The position numbers and the translations under genes are program-made. From the IMG/VR virus record IMGVR_UViG_3300046002_004089, positions 1 through 22,268 of that record: a DNA stretch of 22,268 nt. The stretch is one strand, 5' to 3'. The DNA comes from a virus. Under the pieces are notes generated by a model. That model made no database searches and was not told the origin of the DNA. It saw nothing but the letters and a program-made list of their open reading frames with translations. Shown in pieces: positions 1 through 6,836 of the stretch (positions are counted from its first letter, which is position 1; every line of letters starts with the position of its first letter).

Positions 1-1
1 G

Positions 2-154
2 CCATTCTGGGAGCAAATCGGCTCAAAGGACAATCACTTTTGGGACTGCGAGGTTATCTGCATCCTCCCGGCCTTGGCTTGGCGGCTGACGGGCAAGCCG
101 GACGATGTCATCGCTCCGGAGGAGAAGGAAGCTTCCGGCGAGACTGAGGCTTGA
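2..154 (+). CDS. Terminase large subunit, C-terminal end (partial)
   Basis: This is the last 50 residues of a reading frame that enters from before the window and stops at TGA 152-154. It contains the segment DNHFWDCEVICILPA. A 'D-H-x-x-D-C-E' segment is typical of the C-terminal end of the nuclease domain in lambda gpA-type large terminases, where the aspartate helps hold the catalytic metal. The enzyme packages DNA into the prohead through its ATPase and cuts concatemers. Position supports this: a gpW-like gene and a lambda-type portal follow. The acidic last dozen residues look like a disordered tail. The ATPase half cannot be seen, so the call rests on the short motif plus synteny. Confidence 0.8.
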   Translation, partial: PFWEQIGSKDNHFWDCEVICILPALAWRLTGKPDDVIAPEEKEASGETEA

Positions 155-203
155 CATCCCAACGCGGGCATTCAGATTCAACTCGCACCTCCTTTGCTCG
201 GGC

Positions 204-257
204 ATGGGTTTCGGAGGCGGCACCCATCCCCTCTGCCAACATGGTCAAGGGATGGGC
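204..257 (+). other. Two mutually exclusive hairpins in the terminase-gpW gap
   Basis: The gap 155-284 has no convincing gene. ATGGGT at 204-209 can pair with ACCCAT at 222-227. CCCATCCC at 223-230 can instead pair perfectly with GGGATGGG at 249-256 across an 18-nt loop. The two stems share bases 223-227, so only one can form at a time. The second stem is followed by a pyrimidine-rich stretch ending in TTTT (264-267), so it could act as a weak terminator or attenuator. A 21-codon frame starts at ATG 204 and stops at TGA 267-269, inside the 15-mer repeat, but its product has no recognisable features. Confidence 0.35.
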
Positions 258-265
258 CTTCCATT

Positions 266-280
266 TTGACTCCCGCGTAG
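266..280 (+). promoter_or_regulatory. 15-mer start-associated repeat, copy 1
   Basis: TTGACTCCCGCGTAG, identical at all 15 positions to four other copies (3561, 5100, 6801, 11910). It is preceded by TT and followed by GG, and the start codon of the gpW-like gene begins 4 nt after the 15-mer. Copies 1, 3 and 5 share this close arrangement. TTGACT resembles a sigma-70 -35 box, but nothing like a -10 box follows before the start codon. A phage-specific promoter or protein-binding site is the likeliest role. Confidence 0.75.
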
Positions 281-284
281 GGTT

Positions 285-551
285 ATGGCTCAGGCAACCG
301 GGTGCTTTTTAATCCTATCTCAAGCTCGCATTGAAGCTATCGCTGACAAGGCCGCGAGCCTATTGATGGAAGGAAAGACCATGATGAGCTACACGGACTC
401 CGGCACTTCGGTGACCAAGTCCTTCCCGATGGACATCCAGACGACTCTGATTGAATGCCGATACGCGCTTCAAATCAAAGACCCGGCTCAGTACGGAGCA
501 ATCGACCGAGTCCGTGTTTACAATGGACTTTGGAACTTCCGGGGTCTATAA
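285..551 (+). CDS. gpW-like head-tail joining protein
   Basis: 88 residues, between the terminase and portal genes, the position of lambda gpW (68 aa), which plugs the portal after packaging and lets the tail attach. Visible gpW-like traits are an N-terminal helix rich in alanine (IEAIADKAASLLMEGK), a beta-hairpin-like stretch (TSVTKSFP) and a second helix (DIQTTLIECRYALQ). The C-terminal 30 residues are extra compared with lambda. The start at 285 is chosen because it lies 4 nt after the conserved 15-mer, as in two other genes; a later internal ATG would remove the first helix. The stop is 6 nt before the portal start. Assignment is from pattern and synteny. Confidence 0.6.
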   Translation: MAQATGCFLILSQARIEAIADKAASLLMEGKTMMSYTDSGTSVTKSFPMDIQTTLIECRYALQIKDPAQYGAIDRVRVYNGLWNFRGL

Positions 552-557
552 GAGTTT

Positions 558-2138
558 ATGCCTAAGAAACTTACCAAGTCTCAAGTCCGCAAAGCTGTCG
601 CCGATGTGAAGGCGTATGCCCGCAAAAAGGGACTGAAGACCATGGCCGACGGGTTCGGCGGCGGAGGTTCCGGTATCTTCTCGCAGTTCGAAGGAGCGAA
701 GTATTCCAACAAACGCCAGTGGGTCAATACCCCTTGGCCCGCCGACCAGAAGAAAGTAATGACGGTCTTCGACCGCCAAGAGCTTACGCGCAAGATGCGC
801 TGGCTCGCGGTCAACTCCGGCCTCATCCGTCAGATGATTTCTGACAATGTGATGTACGCAATCGGAGACGGCATCCGCGGTCAGGCCGCAAGCAAAGACC
901 AGAACTGGAACGGGTTGGCGGAACATTACTTCCTCGATTGGGCCAACAAACCTTGCGACATCACCGGGCGATTCAACTTCTGGGAATGCCAGCAGATTGC
1001 TTGCCGTAAGGTAGACGTGGACGGCGAAATGTTCGTCCTCAAGACTTTCTCATCTGACGGAGTCGCCAAGATTCAGCTCATCGAGTCCCATCGCGTCGGA
1101 ACTTCCGCCGCGGCCATGGGCGCTCCTGAAGGCATGTTCGACGGCATCATGTTCAACAAGTACGGAGCGGTCGTCGGCTACAATGTCATCCGTAGCGACG
1201 GCACGACCCGGATGGTTCCGGCCAACTCCATGCTACACTTGCACCACCCTGAGAATGTCTCGGGTGCGCGGGCTTACTCCCCGATGCAACACAGCATCAA
1301 CAACCTAATCGACATCCTTGAGATTCTGTCGATGGAGAAGCTGGCCGTCAAGACCGCCGGGGACATCACCCGAACCATCACTCGCGAGAACCCCCAGTTC
1401 GATGGAAGTGTTTCCGACTTCCAAGCCTTCGGCATGCGTCCGCAGGATTACCCCAACGGAGTTTACGACAACCCGGAACAGGTCGGCGCTTTCATCGGCG
1501 GTAAGATTCTCTCCCTTGCTCCCGGCGAGAAGCTAGACAGCTTCCAGAGCCAGCGTCCCAACGCCACCTTCACCGGATTCATCGAGCATCTCCAGAAAGA
1601 CTCCACCGCGGGAGTCCTCCCGTATCAGTTCACGGCAGACCCCAATGGCATCGGAGGCTCGGCCATCCGTCTCGTTGTCAGCAAGGCAGAACGCCACTTC
1701 GGCGCTCGCCAGCACATGTTCATGACGCGCTTCCTTACCCCGGTTTGGGGCTACGTCATCGGAAACGCCATTGCCCGAGGCGACCTCCCTCCGAACGACG
1801 AATGGTACAAGGTTAATTGGGTCACTCCTCGCCGCGTTACTGTCGACGCTGGCCGGGAATCCGCGGCCAACCAGAAAGACATCGCGATGGGTCTCAAGAC
1901 CCTGTCAGACCACTTCTCGGAGCTGGGCATGGACCCTCGCGAGGAAATCCGCCGCCGGGCCGCCGATGCCAAGCTAATCCAAGAAACCGCGACCGAGTTC
2001 AATGTCCCGGTTTCGTCCATTTACCAGCCTTCTAACAACCCGGCGGACATCGACCAGACGCTAGGAAACAGTCCTGCACCACCGCAGGAATCATTCACCC
2101 CATTCCCTGACGAATCTCAAAATAACTCCAATGCGTAA
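558..2138 (+). CDS. Portal protein, lambda family
   Basis: 526 residues, close to lambda gpB (533 aa). The portal is a ring at one capsid vertex through which DNA enters and leaves and to which the terminase and the head-tail connectors bind. The N-terminal third has the pattern of lambda-type portals: LTRKMRWLAVNSGLIRQMIS followed by IGDGIRGQ, then a DVDGEMFVLK strand. The middle carries the helical stem and wing regions (EILSMEKLAVKTAGDITRTI), and the C-terminus is a proline- and asparagine-rich tail. It overlaps the protease gene by 8 nt, indicating translational coupling. The start at 558 is the first ATG after the previous stop and has no clear Shine-Dalgarno sequence. Confidence 0.92.
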   Translation: MPKKLTKSQVRKAVADVKAYARKKGLKTMADGFGGGGSGIFSQFEGAKYSNKRQWVNTPWPADQKKVMTVFDRQELTRKMRWLAVNSGLIRQMISDNVMYAIGDGIRGQAASKDQNWNGLAEHYFLDWANKPCDITGRFNFWECQQIACRKVDVDGEMFVLKTFSSDGVAKIQLIESHRVGTSAAAMGAPEGMFDGIMFNKYGAVVGYNVIRSDGTTRMVPANSMLHLHHPENVSGARAYSPMQHSINNLIDILEILSMEKLAVKTAGDITRTITRENPQFDGSVSDFQAFGMRPQDYPNGVYDNPEQVGAFIGGKILSLAPGEKLDSFQSQRPNATFTGFIEHLQKDSTAGVLPYQFTADPNGIGGSAIRLVVSKAERHFGARQHMFMTRFLTPVWGYVIGNAIARGDLPPNDEWYKVNWVTPRRVTVDAGRESAANQKDIAMGLKTLSDHFSELGMDPREEIRRRAADAKLIQETATEFNVPVSSIYQPSNNPADIDQTLGNSPAPPQESFTPFPDESQNNSNA

Positions 2139-3564
2139 TCTCTCCAAGGACTTCAAGGGCCAGCGCCCTCTCCTCATCCAGCCCGCTCAGGCGGAGGCCT
2201 ACCTCAACCGGGTCGGCGACATGGAAATCCCCATGGACGCGAAGATGTCCGACATGGGCGAAATGCTTTCCGCCATCTTCGGCGAGAAGCCGACGCTCGA
2301 GAAGTTCCCTCCCTTCGCTATCATCCCGGTCAAGGGTGTCATCGGCAAGAACCTGTCTGAGCTTGAGTCGCTTTGCGGCTGTTGCGACATCCACGACGTC
2401 GAGGAAATGCTTGAGGAGTGCGAACGCGACACTTCCATCAAGACCATCATCCTTGACATCGACTCCCCCGGCGGCACGTCGGTCGGTGTTCCCGAGCTGG
2501 CTAACCGCATCAAGAATTGCTCCAAGGAGGTCATCTCCTTTACGGGCAACGAATGCTGTTCCGCGGCTTACTGGCTTGGCTCTCAGGCTTCCAAGTTCTA
2601 CGCGACCCCTTCATCGTCCGTAGGCTCAATCGGCGTGTACATCGCCTTCCCTGATTGCTCGGAAGCTTTCAAGATGGAAGGCGTAAAGATGGATGTCATC
2701 AAGTCTGGAACTTACAAGGGTGCTGGCATCCCCGGAACGTCCCTTGACGAAAACCAGCGCAAGATGCTCCAGCAGGAAGTCGAAGACATTCATGCCGACT
2801 TCAAGGAGGCGGTTAAGTCCGTCCGCACCTTCGTCGAGGATAGCTCGATGGAAGGCCAGATGTTCTCCGGCAAGCGCGGAGCCGAAGCCGGGCTTGTCAC
2901 CTCCCTGACCAACGGCTTCGATGAAATGATGAAGGAGTTCGATGCGGCTGTCTTCGCTCAGGTCGAGTCCGACGAGGAAAACGACAAGCGTCACGGAGAC
3001 GAGATTGGTGCTTCCTCCGAAGAGGACGGCGAAGAAGAAGAGGCCATGGCCCTCAAGAAGCTTCGGGCTACTGCGGCCTCCCGCGCTCTCTCCGGCCTGA
3101 AGATTAAGCTGTCCGCCGAGGACGAAGACGAGGACAAGAAGTCCGAAGACGAAGACGAGGATAAGAAGTCTGAGGACGAAGACGAGGACAAGAAGTCTGA
3201 AGACGAAGACGAAGAAAAGAAGTCCAAGTCTGACGACGACGACAAGCCAAAGGACGAGGACGAAGAGGACGAAAAGAAGTCCGAAGGCGACGACGAGGAG
3301 CCGAAAGATGAGGACGAGGAGGACAAGCCCGATTCCAAGTCTGACGACGACGAGAAGCCCGAATCCGAGGGCGACGAAGAGGAAAAGAAATCCGAGGACG
3401 ACGATGGTACCGAACCCCAGCCTGACGGCGAGGACAAGCCCGACGAGGACAAGTCCAAGGACGACGCGGACGACGAGAATGACTCCGGCGAGAAAGCTGT
3501 CGAGACGGACTCCAAGCACAACAAGGGTTCGGTCAAGAAGAACCGCTCTAAGGGAGTCGCTTGA
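2131..3564 (+). CDS. Prohead protease (S49/SppA family) with acidic scaffold-like tail
   Basis: 477 residues. Residues about 60-270 form an SppA/lambda gpC-like serine peptidase: DIDSPGGTSVGVPELAN, then GNECCSAAYWLGS with the likely nucleophile Ser144, then SSVGSIGVYIAF and VIKSGTYKGAGIPG with the likely general base Lys196. The Ser-Lys spacing fits the Ser/Lys dyad of this family. Such enzymes mature the prohead by degrading scaffold. From about residue 330 the protein becomes an extremely acidic Asp/Glu/Lys/Ser tail with four 9-residue repeats, then a short basic end. In lambda the C gene carries the Nu3 scaffold at its 3' end, so this tail may be a scaffold or a decoy substrate; that is inference. 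The stop codon TGA lies inside copy 2 of the 15-mer. Confidence 0.88.
   Translation: MRNLSKDFKGQRPLLIQPAQAEAYLNRVGDMEIPMDAKMSDMGEMLSAIFGEKPTLEKFPPFAIIPVKGVIGKNLSELESLCGCCDIHDVEEMLEECERDTSIKTIILDIDSPGGTSVGVPELANRIKNCSKEVISFTGNECCSAAYWLGSQASKFYATPSSSVGSIGVYIAFPDCSEAFKMEGVKMDVIKSGTYKGAGIPGTSLDENQRKMLQQEVEDIHADFKEAVKSVRTFVEDSSMEGQMFSGKRGAEAGLVTSLTNGFDEMMKEFDAAVFAQVESDEENDKRHGDEIGASSEEDGEEEEAMALKKLRATAASRALSGLKIKLSAEDEDEDKKSEDEDEDKKSEDEDEDKKSEDEDEEKKSKSDDDDKPKDEDEEDEKKSEGDDEEPKDEDEEDKPDSKSDDDEKPESEGDEEEKKSEDDDGTEPQPDGEDKPDEDKSKDDADDENDSGEKAVETDSKHNKGSVKKNRSKGVA
3121..3228 (+). repeat. Tandem 27-bp repeat, four units, inside the protease gene
   Basis: Four consecutive 27-nt units (3121-3147, 3148-3174, 3175-3201, 3202-3228) encode DEDEDKKSE-type nonapeptides. 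The first three are nearly identical; the fourth ends EEKKSK. Because 27 is a multiple of three, gain or loss of units changes tail length without breaking the frame. Confidence 0.9.
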
Positions 3565-3575
3565 CTCCCGCGTAG
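3561..3575 (+). promoter_or_regulatory. 15-mer repeat, copy 2
   Basis: TTGACTCCCGCGTAG again. Here the TGA within the repeat (3562-3564) is the stop codon of the protease gene. The 15-mer is followed by GCTCAACTCAAGACCG and then ATG 3592. Copy 4 at 6801 shares the CTCAAC that follows, so copies 2 and 4 form a subclass with a leader of 16-21 nt. Confidence 0.75.
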
Positions 3576-3591
3576 GCTCAACTCAAGACCG

Positions 3592-4056
3592 ATGACCCTC
3601 GAAGAATCCCTCAAGGCGCTCAAGTCCGCCTTCACCTCCAAGTCCGGCGAGGCCGAAAAGATGGCGAAGGAAGTCTCCGACCTCAAGGCCGCGAACAAGT
3701 CCCTCAAGGACTCCGCCGAAGCCTCCGCCAAGGCCTCCGTCAAGGCTGTCGCCGCGGTTGCTTCTGAGCGAGACGCGGCCATTGCCAAGGTCGAGGAACT
3801 GACCAAGGCTCTCGCCGCCACCGAGGAATTGAAGAAGCAAGCTGTCTCGCAGATTGAATCCGTCGGCAAGAAGTCCGCGGCTATCGCGGCTTCCGTCGGC
3901 GTTAACCCGGTGGAAATCTCCGCCGCGGACAGCGTTGCATCCAAGTCCCCGGAAGAAGTCTGGAACGAATACCTCGCTATCACCAGCCCGTCCGAGAAGC
4001 TTGCGTTCTACAACAAGAACCGCGCCAGCATCGTCGCCCATCTGGGCATCAAGTAA
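3592..4056 (+). CDS. Coiled-coil capsid assembly protein, scaffold or decoration candidate
   Basis: 154 residues, Ala/Lys/Glu-rich. Residues about 3-90 are predicted by eye to be one long coiled coil (EKMAKEVSDLKAANKSLKDS, then RDAAIAKVEELTKALAATEE). The last 40 residues (PEEVWNEYLAITSPSEKLAF) look like a small folded helical domain. It sits between the protease and the major capsid gene, where lambda has its scaffold and the gpD decoration gene. The coiled coil favours a scaffolding or chaperone role over a gpD-type trimer. I do not recognise a named family. The gene has its own 15-mer upstream, and the start is the first ATG after it. Confidence 0.6.
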   Translation: MTLEESLKALKSAFTSKSGEAEKMAKEVSDLKAANKSLKDSAEASAKASVKAVAAVASERDAAIAKVEELTKALAATEELKKQAVSQIESVGKKSAAIAASVGVNPVEISAADSVASKSPEEVWNEYLAITSPSEKLAFYNKNRASIVAHLGIK

Positions 4057-4087
4057 TTTTCACCCACCCCTCACTCCCTAAATAATC

Positions 4088-5008
4088 ATGTCGAACAACG
4101 TCCTCAATCAGGGCTTGGCTCCTCAGTTCGTGGCCGCGGAAACCCTCCGCACCCTCGTCCCGGTGCTGGCTCCCCTCAACAAAATCGTGACCACCGACTT
4201 CTCCGCCTATGTCGCTGAGAAGGGTCAGGTCGTCCACACCCGTTTCGCCAATAAGTTCACGGCGAACACCTACGTCCGCGCTAACGGCTTCGTTCCGTCT
4301 GACGCTGACGCTACCGATGTCGCCATCACGCTCGCCGACCACAAGTATGTCGCCGCGGCCTTCGACGACACCGAAGTCGCCACCATCTCGCTCGACATGC
4401 TCCGTCGCGTGTTCATCGCCCCGATGGCTAACGCTACCGTCAAGTCCCTGTTCGATGGCGTTATCGGCCTGACGACTGCCGCCAACTACTCCGGCATCGC
4501 CTACACCGGCACCAAGGCCAACTTCAACCGCGTCGCCATCGCTGGCGCGGCTACCGCCATGACCAAGGCTAACCTCCCGATGGGCGAGCGCTCCCTGCTC
4601 CTCACCCCGGATGCCTTCGGCCAGCTCCTTCAGGATGCCTCCGTGGCCCAGTACCTCTCCATCGGCGACACCTCGGTGATTCGCGATGGTAAGGTCGGTC
4701 GCCTCCACGGCATCGACATCTACGAGTACAACGGCTTCCCCGGCTCGGGCACGACCTTCACCGAGAAGCTCAACGGCATCGCCTCCTGCCGCGAAGGTCA
4801 CGTCATCGTGACGCGCGTCCCTGCCGCCCCGACCACGGGTGGTGGCGAGCAGATTACCGTCCAAGACCCCGACTCCGGCTTCGCTTTCGCGCTCCGTAGC
4901 TGGTACGACTGGACCAAGGGTCTGTCGAACGTCTCGGCTTCGTGGATTACGGGTGAGTCCGTCGGTAACCCCGACGCCGCCCTCCGCGTCGTCATCTCCG
5001 ACCTCTAA
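4088..5008 (+). CDS. Major capsid protein, probably HK97 fold
   Basis: 306 residues, directly after the protease and assembly genes. The N-terminal part (LVPVLAPLNKIVTTDFSAYV, then GQVVHTRFANKF) and the later GRLHGIDIYEYNGFPG and GFAFALRSWYDWTKG resemble P22-coat-like/HK97-fold shell proteins, in which an 'xxG(I/F)xVYxx' strand sits in the A domain. No basic pro-peptide is obvious. The gene is very GC-rich with strong codon bias, as expected for the most abundant virion protein. Its leader (TCACTCCCTAAATAATC) has no Shine-Dalgarno sequence and no 15-mer, so it is probably co-transcribed from copy 2. A strong terminator follows. Confidence 0.85.
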   Translation: MSNNVLNQGLAPQFVAAETLRTLVPVLAPLNKIVTTDFSAYVAEKGQVVHTRFANKFTANTYVRANGFVPSDADATDVAITLADHKYVAAAFDDTEVATISLDMLRRVFIAPMANATVKSLFDGVIGLTTAANYSGIAYTGTKANFNRVAIAGAATAMTKANLPMGERSLLLTPDAFGQLLQDASVAQYLSIGDTSVIRDGKVGRLHGIDIYEYNGFPGSGTTFTEKLNGIASCREGHVIVTRVPAAPTTGGGEQITVQDPDSGFAFALRSWYDWTKGLSNVSASWITGESVGNPDAALRVVISDL

Positions 5009-5018
5009 TCCAGAGGTC
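5000..5018 (+). other. Hairpin spanning the capsid gene stop codon
   Basis: GACCTCT at 5000-5006 pairs perfectly with AGAGGTC at 5012-5018 across a 5-nt loop; the stop TAA (5006-5008) lies at the stem-loop edge. With the terminator 10 nt downstream it gives two stacked hairpins at the mRNA 3' end, which may protect the abundant capsid message from 3' exonucleases. No T-tract follows, so it is not itself a terminator. Confidence 0.5.
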
Positions 5019-5027
5019 AGGCGTAAC

Positions 5028-5057
5028 AAGACCCCGGGCAACCGGGGTCTTTTGTTT
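5028..5057 (+). terminator. Strong intrinsic terminator after the capsid gene
   Basis: AAGACCCCGG at 5028-5037 pairs with CCGGGGTCTT at 5042-5051: ten perfect pairs closed by a GCAA tetraloop of the stable GNRA type. The T-rich run TTTGTTT follows at 5051-5057. It ends the head module. Confidence 0.92.
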
Positions 5058-5064
5058 GGGAGGG

Positions 5065-5108
5065 CCAATAGACCCCTCTAGCTGGCCCGTGGAGGCCTTT
5101 TGACTCCC
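5065..5108 (-). repeat. 44-nt inverted element, copy A
   Basis: The reverse complement of 5065-5108 matches 15944-15987 at 40 of 44 positions. It lies between the capsid terminator and the first tail-module gene and overlaps the first nine bases of 15-mer copy 3. Read on the minus strand it spells the peptide GVKRPPRAS followed by a stop, the same as the C-terminus of the gene at 15636-15974, although three bases differ there. No convincing minus-strand gene carries it. Confidence 0.85.
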
Positions 5109-5114
5109 GCGTAG
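5100..5114 (+). promoter_or_regulatory. 15-mer repeat, copy 3
   Basis: TTGACTCCCGCGTAG, preceded by TT and followed by GGAC and then ATG 5119. It comes directly after a strong terminator, so a new transcript must start here or nearby if the tail genes are to be expressed. This is the best positional evidence that the 15-mer belongs to a promoter. Confidence 0.78.
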
Positions 5115-5118
5115 GGAC

Positions 5119-5460
5119 ATGGGCAGTATCCAAGACGAATGGGCCGCAGATGCCGGGGAAATCCTTAACGAGATTCCCAAGGCTGTTACTGTCCAGAAAG
5201 CTTCCGGCCTTCCGGTGTCTTTCAATGTCCTCATGGGCGACCCCATGGTTCAACAGGACTTGGAAACGGGCGGCTTCCTTGATGCGGCATCGTTTGATGT
5301 TAAGTTCCTCAAAGCGGATACCCTCGCCCACCCCGGCGTGGTCATCTTCGGAAACCTAGTTAGCTTCAACAATAGGCAGTACCGCATCGTTGCCATCAAC
5401 GACCGCCCTCCGTCGGCTTGGGTTATCGTCCGGGTTCAGACCAAGGTCGGCCCGGCCTGA
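5119..5460 (+). CDS. Head-tail connector/stopper-like protein
   Basis: 113 residues, the first gene after the capsid module, where lambda-like phages carry gpFII-type head-tail attachment proteins (117 aa in lambda). The second half has the pattern of small beta-barrel stoppers: FDVKFLKADTLAHPGVVIFG, then NNRQYRIVAINDRPP and a final strand VIVRVQTKV. Such proteins close the portal channel and form the surface to which the tail docks. The N-terminal 25 residues look helical. The start lies 4 nt after the 15-mer. The next gene begins 2 nt after the stop. Confidence 0.6.
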   Translation: MGSIQDEWAADAGEILNEIPKAVTVQKASGLPVSFNVLMGDPMVQQDLETGGFLDAASFDVKFLKADTLAHPGVVIFGNLVSFNNRQYRIVAINDRPPSAWVIVRVQTKVGPA

Positions 5461-5462
5461 TA

Positions 5463-6356
5463 ATGGCTATCAAGCCAACAAAGCATGTCTCGCTTGATGC
5501 TTCTACGCTGATGGCCCACCTTCATGACTATTCCAAGGTCATGGGGAAGGAATTGGGCGAAGTCGTCCGAGAACAGGCTGGTCATTTTTGTTTGGACTTA
5601 GTCAAATACACCCGTCCGTTCACCAGCGCCGGAAAGGGGATGGACCCGGGGTCAAAAAAGAAGGGCGAGGAAAATGTCCACAATGCGTTATTCAAAGTAT
5701 TCCAGCCAATCGAAAAAGCGACCAAGCAACAGGTCGCCGACATGCGAAGCTTCGAAGTATTCAAGCTATGGTCGAAGTCTCAAGGCTCCGGGGAGTCCAG
5801 CATTTCAAAACAAAAACAATGGGAGATGTTTCAGGCACGAAACCCTGCCCGGCGCACTTTAGCCTATGTCGGCTCAGATTCCGGAGCGATGACAAAGACC
5901 CACCAGAAACTGCGTAAATACTCTGGCAAGGGTGGTCTTGTCGATTATGCCAAGCAGTCCAAGTCTGCTTTTGCCTTCGTCAAGAAAGAGTCCGACATCA
6001 CCAAGTACGCCAAGCAGAAGCTAAAGGACATCGGCTCCCTGAAGTCCGGGTATTGGTTTGCGGCCCAGAAGATTCGCTCAAAAGAAATCCGCGCCCCGGC
6101 ATGGATTAAGAACCACCAGATTGGTCAGTCCTACGCTATCGGGCAGGACATGATTCAACAGCCGATGAAGCCAGAGGTTCTAATCGGACACCTTTTCGGG
6201 CTTAGGGCTATGCCGAAAGGACTCCTCAAGGCCGCAATAAGCTACCGTCAATACGCCATGCGCGTCAAGATGGCCGCGGAGCTTAACAAGCGCAAGGTTC
6301 CGCTTTGGCTTGCAACGGCCCAAGGACTCACTACGAACACTCAAAAGCACTTCTGA
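5463..6356 (+). CDS. Tail completion / minor tail protein candidate (gpZ position)
   Basis: 297 residues. The start at ATG 5463, 2 nt after the previous stop, is preferred over an in-frame ATG at 5418 that would overlap the connector gene by 43 nt. It occupies the place of lambda gpZ or HK97 gp10-type proteins. The N-terminal region (MAHLHDYSKVMGKELGEVVR, then FCLDLVKYTRPF) looks like the helical opening of those proteins. The remainder is Lys-rich and basic, unlike the acidic or neutral neighbours. It is considerably longer than lambda gpZ (192 aa). Codon use is more A/T-rich than in the capsid gene. Family membership is inferred from position. Confidence 0.45.
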   Translation: MAIKPTKHVSLDASTLMAHLHDYSKVMGKELGEVVREQAGHFCLDLVKYTRPFTSAGKGMDPGSKKKGEENVHNALFKVFQPIEKATKQQVADMRSFEVFKLWSKSQGSGESSISKQKQWEMFQARNPARRTLAYVGSDSGAMTKTHQKLRKYSGKGGLVDYAKQSKSAFAFVKKESDITKYAKQKLKDIGSLKSGYWFAAQKIRSKEIRAPAWIKNHQIGQSYAIGQDMIQQPMKPEVLIGHLFGLRAMPKGLLKAAISYRQYAMRVKMAAELNKRKVPLWLATAQGLTTNTQKHF

Positions 6357-6357
6357 C

Positions 6358-6804
6358 ATGACCACCTACGGAATCCGCACAATCGCCGAGCAGTCCCTCG
6401 CGGCTTGGTTTGCCACTAACGCATCCATGCTCCCCGGCGTCCAAGTCAACATCGGCCAGACGGGAGAGCTTCGCTCAATCCCGTCAGTAATCCTTTACGC
6501 GGAAGGCGCAGATGCCCACCCGAACTTCGGTTCCCGTCCGTTAGGCAATTTTGAGTTGAGCCTGAAAATCTACATCTATTCCTCCGCCGACGACGCGCCT
6601 ACGGAAGTCGAGGCCTTGAACCTACACCGGGGACGGGTAGAGGCTGTTCAGGCAATCATGCAGGACTTGGCCGGACTCAAGGCCGCATGGACTCAGGGAA
6701 AGCTGTACCATGCTTGGCTACGCTCAGACGAGGAGGGTGTTTCCGACAGACGCTACGGGAATGTCCTCACCTACACCGCAGTAGCCGTCTATCCCACGGC
6801 TTGA
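6358..6804 (+). CDS. Tail terminator-like protein (gpU position)
   Basis: 148 residues from ATG 6358, one base after the previous stop; an upstream in-frame ATG at 6310 would overlap by 47 nt. The alternation of an N-terminal helix (TIAEQSLAAWFATNASML), strands (FELSLKIYIYSS) and a long helix (LNLHRGRVEAVQAIMQDL) fits the alpha/beta fold of tail terminators such as lambda gpU (131 aa), which stop tube growth and join tail to head. The last strand (NVLTYTAVAVYP) also fits. The stop codon TGA 6802-6804 is inside copy 4 of the 15-mer. Confidence 0.55.
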   Translation: MTTYGIRTIAEQSLAAWFATNASMLPGVQVNIGQTGELRSIPSVILYAEGADAHPNFGSRPLGNFELSLKIYIYSSADDAPTEVEALNLHRGRVEAVQAIMQDLAGLKAAWTQGKLYHAWLRSDEEGVSDRRYGNVLTYTAVAVYPTA

Positions 6805-6815
6805 CTCCCGCGTAG
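6801..6815 (+). promoter_or_regulatory. 15-mer repeat, copy 4
   Basis: TTGACTCCCGCGTAG; its TGA ends the tail terminator gene. The following ACTCAACACCAAGCGACCCTC leads to ATG 6837. It shares CTCAAC with copy 2 and drives or marks the tail tube candidate. Confidence 0.75.
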
Positions 6816-6836
6816 ACTCAACACCAAGCGACCCTC

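Noticed and set aside
266-295. TTGACT of the 15-mer as a normal sigma-70 -35 box
   Set aside because: No -10-like hexamer occurs 15-19 nt downstream in any of the five copies; that space is coding sequence or variable leader.
1606-1618. CGCGGGAGTC near 1609 as a sixth, reversed copy of the 15-mer
   Set aside because: Only ten bases match and it lies within conserved portal coding sequence; likely chance.
2626-3519. Long minus-strand frame of 297 codons rich in Leu and Val
   Set aside because: It is the antisense of the Asp/Glu/Lys-rich tail of the protease gene; the low-complexity codons create an open antisense frame. No leader or neighbours support it.
2991-3983. Minus-strand Ser-rich frame of 330 codons
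   Set aside because: Also an antisense shadow of the acidic tail and of the coiled-coil gene; the Ser runs mirror GAC/GAG/GAA codons.
4049-5068. Minus-strand frame of 339 codons opposite the capsid gene
   Set aside because: The capsid gene on the + strand has strong codon bias that leaves the antisense frame open; the antisense product is Gly/Val/Arg-rich without motifs.
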